Below the pieces are notes generated by a model. That model made no database searches and was not told the origin of the DNA. It saw only the letters and a list, made by a program, of their open reading frames with translations. A stretch of 9,298 nucleotides of DNA from Hyphomicrobiales bacterium (GTDB lineage Bacteria; Pseudomonadota; Alphaproteobacteria; Rhizobiales; Beijerinckiaceae), in NCBI GenBank assembly GCA_028865375.1, contig JAGWKJ010000076.1:1-9298 (forward strand), in the 5' to 3' direction. Shown piece by piece: positions 5,503 to 9,298 of this stretch (its first letter is position 1; each line of letters starts with the position of its first letter). A program made the translations under genes and the position numbers.

Positions 5503-5517
5503 CGCGACGAAGTCGCG
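5503..5517 (+). promoter_or_regulatory. hairpin in the tatA-tatB spacer
   Basis: CGCGAC (5503-5508), loop GAA, GTCGCG (5512-5517) is a perfect 6-bp stem ending 14 bases before the tatB ATG. No clear ribosome site lies between it and tatB. It could protect the tatA 3' end or reduce tatB translation, which would suit the excess of TatA over TatB needed by the translocase. That role is inference. Confidence 0.35.
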
Positions 5518-5531
5518 ACGCCTGCATCGCC

Positions 5532-5963
5532 ATGTTGGACCTGTTCGATCCGGCGAAGATGATGATCGTCGGCGTGCTGGCGCTGCTCGTCATCCCCCCC
5601 AAGGACCTGCCGGGCGTCATGCGCACGCTCGGCGTCTGGGTCGGCAAGATGCGCCGCATGGCCTCCGAGTTCCAGGGCCAAGTGATGGAGGCGGTGCGCG
5701 AGACCGGCATCGAGGACGTGAAGAAGGATCTCGAAGAGCTCGAACGCGCCTCCAAGGTCGACGTCGCGTTCGACCCGGTCGCCGACGTGAAAGGCGAATT
5801 GGAAGGCGCTCTGGGCGCCCGCGACGCGACCCCCGCGCAAGGTTCGCTCGAATTCGAGGACGAAGCGCACAGGCCGTCGCCCGCGCCCGCCTCCAAGCCG
5901 CGCCTGCGTTCGCGCGCCGCGATCGCGGCGCCGGCCCCCTCCGACGCGCCGGAAGGCGCGTGA
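5532..5963 (+). CDS. tatB: twin-arginine translocase subunit TatB
   Basis: TatB forms the substrate receptor complex with TatC in the inner membrane. The protein has 143 residues. A transmembrane helix at about 8-21 leads into the hinge PPKDLP (22-27), which is GPxxLP in E. coli. An amphipathic helix follows (LGVWVGKMRRMASEFQGQVM, 33-52), then a charged coiled segment (about 53-95) and a Pro/Ala-rich variable tail. Longer than TatA and with the GKMRRMASEFQ segment, it is TatB rather than a second TatA. Position 9 is Lys, where E. coli TatB has Glu8. The ATG at 5532 fits the family N-terminus (MLDLFDPAK) but lacks an obvious Shine-Dalgarno. tatC starts 4 bases after its stop. Confidence 0.93.
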   Translation: MLDLFDPAKMMIVGVLALLVIPPKDLPGVMRTLGVWVGKMRRMASEFQGQVMEAVRETGIEDVKKDLEELERASKVDVAFDPVADVKGELEGALGARDATPAQGSLEFEDEAHRPSPAPASKPRLRSRAAIAAPAPSDAPEGA

Positions 5964-5967
5964 GCCG

Positions 5968-6771
5968 ATGAGCGAGGCCGACATCGAGGCGACCAAGGCG
6001 CCCTTGATGGACCACTTGCTCGAGCTGCGCTCGCGCCTGATCAAGTCCGTTCTGGCGTTCCTCGTCGCGTTCGCGGTCTGCTATTTCTTCTCGCGCCGCA
6101 TCTTCGACGTGCTGATCCACCCGTTCGAGGCGGTGGTGGGGCCCGACCACGCCAAGCTGATCGCGACCGACTTCTTCGAAAGCTTCCTGACCAACCTGAA
6201 GCTCTCGATGTTCGGCGCCGCCTTCATCTCGTTCCCGATCGTGGCGACGCAGATCTACCGCTTCGTGGCGCCGGGGCTGTATCGCGACGAACGGCGAGCC
6301 TTCGCGCCGTGGCTGGTGGCGACGCCGGTGTTCTTCGCGCTGGGCGCGACCTTCGTCTATTTCGTCGCGCTGCCGATGCTGATCCGGTTCTCCGCCTCGT
6401 TCCAGCAGGCGGGCGGGGCGGGGCAGGCGAGCGTCGAACTGATGCCCCAAGTCAGCAAATACCTCGCCAACGTGATGACGCTCGTGTTCGGCTTCGGCGT
6501 CGCGTTCCAGTTGCCGGTCGTCCTCACGCTGCTCGGCCGCGTGGGCATCGTCGACGTGCCGTTCCTCGTCTCCAAGCGGCGCTACGCCATCGTGGGCGTG
6601 GCCGCGGTCGCCGCCGTGCTGACGCCGCCCGATCCGCTCAGCATGTTGGCGCTGACCGCGCCGATGCTGCTGCTCTACGAGGGTTCCATCGTGGCGCTGC
6701 GATTGATGGCGCGCGCCGACGCCCGCAGGGTCGCCAAGGCCGGCGCCGCGACGAAGGCGGACGGCGCATGA
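5968..6771 (+). CDS. tatC: twin-arginine translocase subunit TatC
   Basis: TatC is the six-helix inner-membrane core that binds the twin-arginine signal peptide. The 267-residue protein begins with the conserved cytoplasmic motif HLLELRSRL (16-24). Other hallmarks are DFFESFLTNLKLS (68-80), the first cytoplasmic loop FVAPGLYRDERR (99-110), whose Glu108 corresponds to the signal-binding Glu103 of E. coli, and LTPPDPLSM (218-226) before the last helix. Predicted membrane segments are at about 26-42, 76-97, 115-140, 166-190, 207-220 and 226-246. In helix 4 Gln181 stands where E. coli has Glu170. GGAAGG at 5951-5956, inside tatB, is the likely ribosome site. The TGA stop overlaps the ATG of the next gene, indicating coupled translation. 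Confidence 0.97.
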   Translation: MSEADIEATKAPLMDHLLELRSRLIKSVLAFLVAFAVCYFFSRRIFDVLIHPFEAVVGPDHAKLIATDFFESFLTNLKLSMFGAAFISFPIVATQIYRFVAPGLYRDERRAFAPWLVATPVFFALGATFVYFVALPMLIRFSASFQQAGGAGQASVELMPQVSKYLANVMTLVFGFGVAFQLPVVLTLLGRVGIVDVPFLVSKRRYAIVGVAAVAAVLTPPDPLSMLALTAPMLLLYEGSIVALRLMARADARRVAKAGAATKADGA

Positions 6772-7691
6772 GCGGCGCGCCGGGCCGCATGGACGCGCGC
6801 GAGACCGCGGCCGCGGTGGCCGTCGCCGTCGTCTGGGGGCTGACGTTCATCGCCATCAAGCGCGGCGTGGCGGAGATACCGCCGCTGATGTTCTCGGCGC
6901 TGCGGTTCTTGTTCGCCGCCGTGCCGGCGGCCTTCTTCCTCAGGCCGCCGAAGGCGGCGGCGTGGCGCGTCGTCGCCTATGGCATCGTGCTGGGCGTGGG
7001 CCAATTCGGCCTGTTGTTCCTCGCCATCCGCGCGGGAATGCCAGCCAGCCTGTCGGCGGTTGTGGTGCAATCGCAGGCGTTCTTCACCGTCGCGCTGGCG
7101 GCGCCGCTGCTTGGCGAGCGTCCGACGCCGATGCAGGCGATCGGAGGGGCGGTGTCGCTGGCGGGCATCGTGACGATGTCGATCGACCGCCTCGGCGGCG
7201 CGTCGATCGGGCCATTCGTCATGGTGGTGGGCGGCGCGTTCTGCTGGGCGATCGCCAACGTGCTCGCCAAGGGCGCCGCGCGCGACGGCGGCGGGCGGGT
7301 GGACATGTTCGCCTTCGTCGTGTGGTCGAGCCTCGCCGCGCCGGCGCCGCTGTTCGCGCTGTCCTATGCGGTGGAGGGACGCGGCGCCTTCGTCGCGCTC
7401 GCGCACACGAGCTTCGTCGGCTGGATCTGCGTCGCCGTCGTCGCCTATGGGGCCACCATCTTCGGTTTCGGGCTCTGGAGCTGGCTGATGAGCCGGCATT
7501 CGGCCGCCACCGTCGGGCCGTTCTCGCTGCTGGTGCCGGTGGTCGGGGTCGTGGGGAGCATGCTCGCGTTCGGCGAGAGCATGAAACCGCTGGAAGTGGC
7601 GGGCGCGAGCCTCGTGCTGTCGGGGCTGGCGCTCGGCCTCGCGCCGGCGCCACGCGCGCTCGCGGCGAAATTCTCGGGATCGACGCCTTGA
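6768..7691 (+). CDS. eamA: EamA-type DMT transporter, probable O-acetylserine/cysteine exporter
   Basis: This 307-residue inner-membrane protein has two tandem EamA domains (about 15-138 and 150-293) and about ten hydrophobic helices. It resembles E. coli EamA (YdeD), which exports O-acetylserine and cysteine pathway metabolites. Shared blocks include VVWGLTFIAIKRG (21-33), PPLMFSALRF (38-47), GMPASLSAVVVQSQAFFT (90-107), LLGERPTPMQ (114-123) and LSLLVPVVG-like text at 253-260. Substrate assignment by resemblance is tentative, as DMT exporters vary. The ATG at 6768 overlaps the tatC stop (ATGA) and gives a proper N-terminus before helix 1; ATG at 6789 is an alternative. It ends overlapping the next start, so it is probably co-expressed with tatC and kdsD. 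Confidence 0.87.
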   Translation: MSGAPGRMDARETAAAVAVAVVWGLTFIAIKRGVAEIPPLMFSALRFLFAAVPAAFFLRPPKAAAWRVVAYGIVLGVGQFGLLFLAIRAGMPASLSAVVVQSQAFFTVALAAPLLGERPTPMQAIGGAVSLAGIVTMSIDRLGGASIGPFVMVVGGAFCWAIANVLAKGAARDGGGRVDMFAFVVWSSLAAPAPLFALSYAVEGRGAFVALAHTSFVGWICVAVVAYGATIFGFGLWSWLMSRHSAATVGPFSLLVPVVGVVGSMLAFGESMKPLEVAGASLVLSGLALGLAPAPRALAAKFSGSTP

Positions 7692-8668
7692 CCGCCGCCG
7701 CCGTCTCCGCGCTGCGCACCTTGAAGACCGAGCGCGAGGGCCTCGCCGCGCTCGAAGCGGCGATGGCGGAGCAAGGCGCCGACGGGCTCGGCGCGCGGTT
7801 CGCGCGCGCGGTCGGGACGCTGGGCGCCGCGCGCGGCCGCGTGATCGTCACGGGCGTCGGCAAGTCCGGCCATGTCGGGCGCAAGATCGCGGCCACTTTC
7901 GCCTCGACCGGGCGGCCGGCGAGCTTCGTCCACGCGGCGGAGGCGGCGCACGGCGACCTCGGCATGATCCAGGACGGCGATTGCGTGCTGGCGCTGTCGT
8001 GGTCGGGCGAATCGGCCGAACTGGCCGCCATCACGGCCTATGCGCGCCGCTTCGCGATTCCCCTCGTCGCGATCACCGCCAAGGCGGACGGCGCGCTCGC
8101 CCGCGCGGCGACGGTGGCGCTGGTGCTGCCGGCCGCCGAGGAGGCGTGCCCCAACGGGCTGGCGCCGACGACCTCGACGACGATGCAGCTCGCGCTCGGC
8201 GACGCGCTGGCGGTCGCGCTGCTCGAAGCGCGCGGCTTCACCGCGCTCGACTTCCGGGTCTATCACCCGGGCGGCAAGCTCGGCGCGCTGCTGACCTCCG
8301 TCGAGGAAGTGATGCACGTGGGCGCGCGGATGCCCGTGGTCGGCGCCGGCGCGACGATGGCGGAGGCGATGGCGGAGATGACCGCCAAGGGCCTCGGCTG
8401 CGCGCTGGTGTGTGAGGCCGACGGGCGGCTCGCGGGCATCGTCACCGACGGCGACCTGCGCCGTCACGCCGGGCCGGACCTGCCGACGCGGCCGGTCGGC
8501 GCCGTGATGTCGCGCGCGCCGCGCGTCGTGCCCGCCGAGGCCTCCGCGGTCGAGGCGCTCGACGCGCTGCGCGCGCATCGGGTGACGCAGCTCGCCGTGG
8601 TCGACGGCGCCGGCCGCGCGCGCGGATTGGTGCATCTGCACGACCTGCTGAAGCTCGGCATCGCATAG
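7688..8668 (+). CDS. kdsD: D-arabinose-5-phosphate isomerase (KdsD/KpsF/GutQ family)
   Basis: The enzyme converts ribulose 5-phosphate to arabinose 5-phosphate, the first committed step toward Kdo for lipopolysaccharide. The 326-residue protein has an SIS domain (about 35-185) and a pair of CBS domains (about 207-260 and 272-325). From the TTG start at 7688, Lys59 in VGKSGH, Glu111, Glu152 and His193 fall at the same numbers as the catalytic residues of E. coli KdsD. This both identifies the enzyme and supports the unusual start. The HAAEAAHGDLGM segment (82-93) and PNGLAPTTSTT (155-165) are also conserved. TTGA overlaps the exporter stop, so translation is probably coupled. It could be a GutQ or KpsF paralogue rather than the main KdsD. 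moeA converges 15 bases downstream. Confidence 0.93.
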   Translation: MTAAAVSALRTLKTEREGLAALEAAMAEQGADGLGARFARAVGTLGAARGRVIVTGVGKSGHVGRKIAATFASTGRPASFVHAAEAAHGDLGMIQDGDCVLALSWSGESAELAAITAYARRFAIPLVAITAKADGALARAATVALVLPAAEEACPNGLAPTTSTTMQLALGDALAVALLEARGFTALDFRVYHPGGKLGALLTSVEEVMHVGARMPVVGAGATMAEAMAEMTAKGLGCALVCEADGRLAGIVTDGDLRRHAGPDLPTRPVGAVMSRAPRVVPAEASAVEALDALRAHRVTQLAVVDGAGRARGLVHLHDLLKLGIA

Positions 8669-8683
8669 GGCCGGTCCCGCCCG

Positions 8684-9298
8684 CTACGCCCCCACGGCGT
8701 CGAGGCGGACGATTTCGGCGCGCGCGCCGGCCTCCGCCTTCGGCGCGAAGGGTTCGCGCACGATCAGCGCGTCGGCCCGCGCGAGCGCGGCGACCAGCGA
8801 GGAATCCTGGTCGGGCAGGGCGGTCGCCACGAGGCCGCCGTCGGCGCCGCGCGCGAGCGTCGCGCGCAAGAAATCCTTGCGCAGGTCGTTGGCGCGCAGG
8901 CCCGCGCCGAGGGTCGCGGGTTCGAGCGGCAAAACGGCCGCCGCCGGGTCGCCCAGCAACGCGCGCACCAGCGGCCGCAGGAACAGGATCGCGCAGACGA
9001 TCGAGGACACCGGATTGCCGGGCAGGCCGAGCACGCGCGCCGACCCGAGCCGGCCGTGCATCAGCGGCTTTCCCGGCCGCAACGCGACGCGGTGGAACGC
9101 GAGGTCCATGCCTTCGCGCGCGAACGCCTTCGCGACGAGGTCGTAGTCCCCGACCGATGCGCCGCCGATGGTGACGACGACGTCGGCTTCGAGCGCGCGC
9201 GCGCGGGCGAACGCTTCGGCCAGCGATTCATAGGTGTCCCGCGCGATGCCGAGGTCGAAGGCCCGAGCGCCCGCCGCCTCCGCGATCGCGGCCACCGC
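8684..9298 (-). CDS. moeA: molybdopterin molybdenumtransferase MoeA, C-terminal part (cut by window edge)
   Basis: MoeA inserts molybdate into adenylylated molybdopterin, the last common step of molybdenum cofactor synthesis, in the cytoplasm. About 204 C-terminal residues are visible, open to the window edge. The GTG near the edge is an internal codon. Family motifs are TIGGASVGDYD (the GGxSxGxxD loop that binds the pterin), VALRPGKPLMHGRL, and VLGLPGNPVSSIVCAILFLRPL. The small C-terminal domain IV follows, ending at TAG (8686-8684). The N-terminal domains I and II and part of III lie outside. It converges on kdsD with 15 bases between stops and is on the opposite strand from moaA, so it belongs to another transcript. 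Similarity to the gephyrin E domain is inherent to the family. Confidence 0.94.
   Translation of the reverse strand, partial: AVAAIAEAAGARAFDLGIARDTYESLAEAFARARALEADVVVTIGGASVGDYDLVAKAFAREGMDLAFHRVALRPGKPLMHGRLGSARVLGLPGNPVSSIVCAILFLRPLVRALLGDPAAAVLPLEPATLGAGLRANDLRKDFLRATLARGADGGLVATALPDQDSSLVAALARADALIVREPFAPKAEAGARAEIVRLDAVGA

Noticed and set aside
7445..8641. Long open frame of 398 codons on the - strand opposite the exporter and kdsD
   Set aside because: It lies antisense to two well supported genes, and its Arg/His-rich translation is typical of a GC-rich shadow frame.
8668..8682. GGGC...GCCC inverted repeat between kdsD and moeA as a terminator
   Set aside because: There are only four pairs around a 7-base loop and no T-tract, too weak to annotate.
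1..9298. CRISPR array, phage, transposon, toxin-antitoxin or defence system
   Set aside because: There are no regularly spaced repeats, no terminal inverted repeats and no matching protein families. Nearly all sequence is accounted for by housekeeping genes.

Overview
This is a gene-dense, GC-rich chromosomal window of roughly two-thirds G+C that looks alphaproteobacterial. The taxonomic call rests on the nagZ-scpA-scpB order, the TatA N-terminus (SIWHW), a TatB of the PPKDLP type, and protein signatures such as the ScpB block at residues 101-124. I cannot name a genus. There are twelve protein genes (two cut by the window edges) and one tRNA. No stretch of 300 bases lacks a gene. I see no CRISPR array, insertion sequence, prophage or restriction/defence gene.

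Left part (1-1870, + strand): the 3' end of nagZ (cell-wall recycling) is followed by scpA and scpB, the two non-SMC subunits of the SMC-ScpAB chromosome condensation complex. The three are close enough to form one operon. Middle part (1965-5048): a HAD phosphatase (gph-like), a complete tRNA-Val(CAC) with its own promoter and encoded CCA, a small secreted L,D-transpeptidase, a convergent stand-alone DUF971 (GBBH-like_N) gene on the - strand, and moaA, which diverges from the DUF971 gene. Right part (5240-8668, + strand): tatA, tatB and tatC encode the complete twin-arginine translocase. They are followed, with ATGA and TTGA stop/start overlaps, by an EamA-type exporter and kdsD (arabinose-5-phosphate isomerase, Kdo/LPS pathway). 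A convergent moeA on the - strand is cut by the right edge.

Two themes connect the genes. moaA and moeA (early and late molybdenum cofactor steps) bracket tatABC, the exporter of folded cofactor-containing proteins, many of them Moco enzymes. nagZ, the L,D-transpeptidase and kdsD concern the envelope. In many alphaproteobacteria scpB is followed directly by tatABC. Here about 3.4 kb containing gph, tRNA-Val, ldt, DUF971 and moaA lies between them.

I found no convincing previously undescribed system; the window is mostly housekeeping. The points most worth a second look are the pairing of a cysteine-free DUF971 protein with MoaA, a 60-base AT-rich patch of rare codons inside gph, possible leaderless expression of moaA, recurrent CTAGG elements ahead of genes, a hairpin that contains the gph ribosome binding site, and non-canonical residues at the TatB/TatC docking positions.
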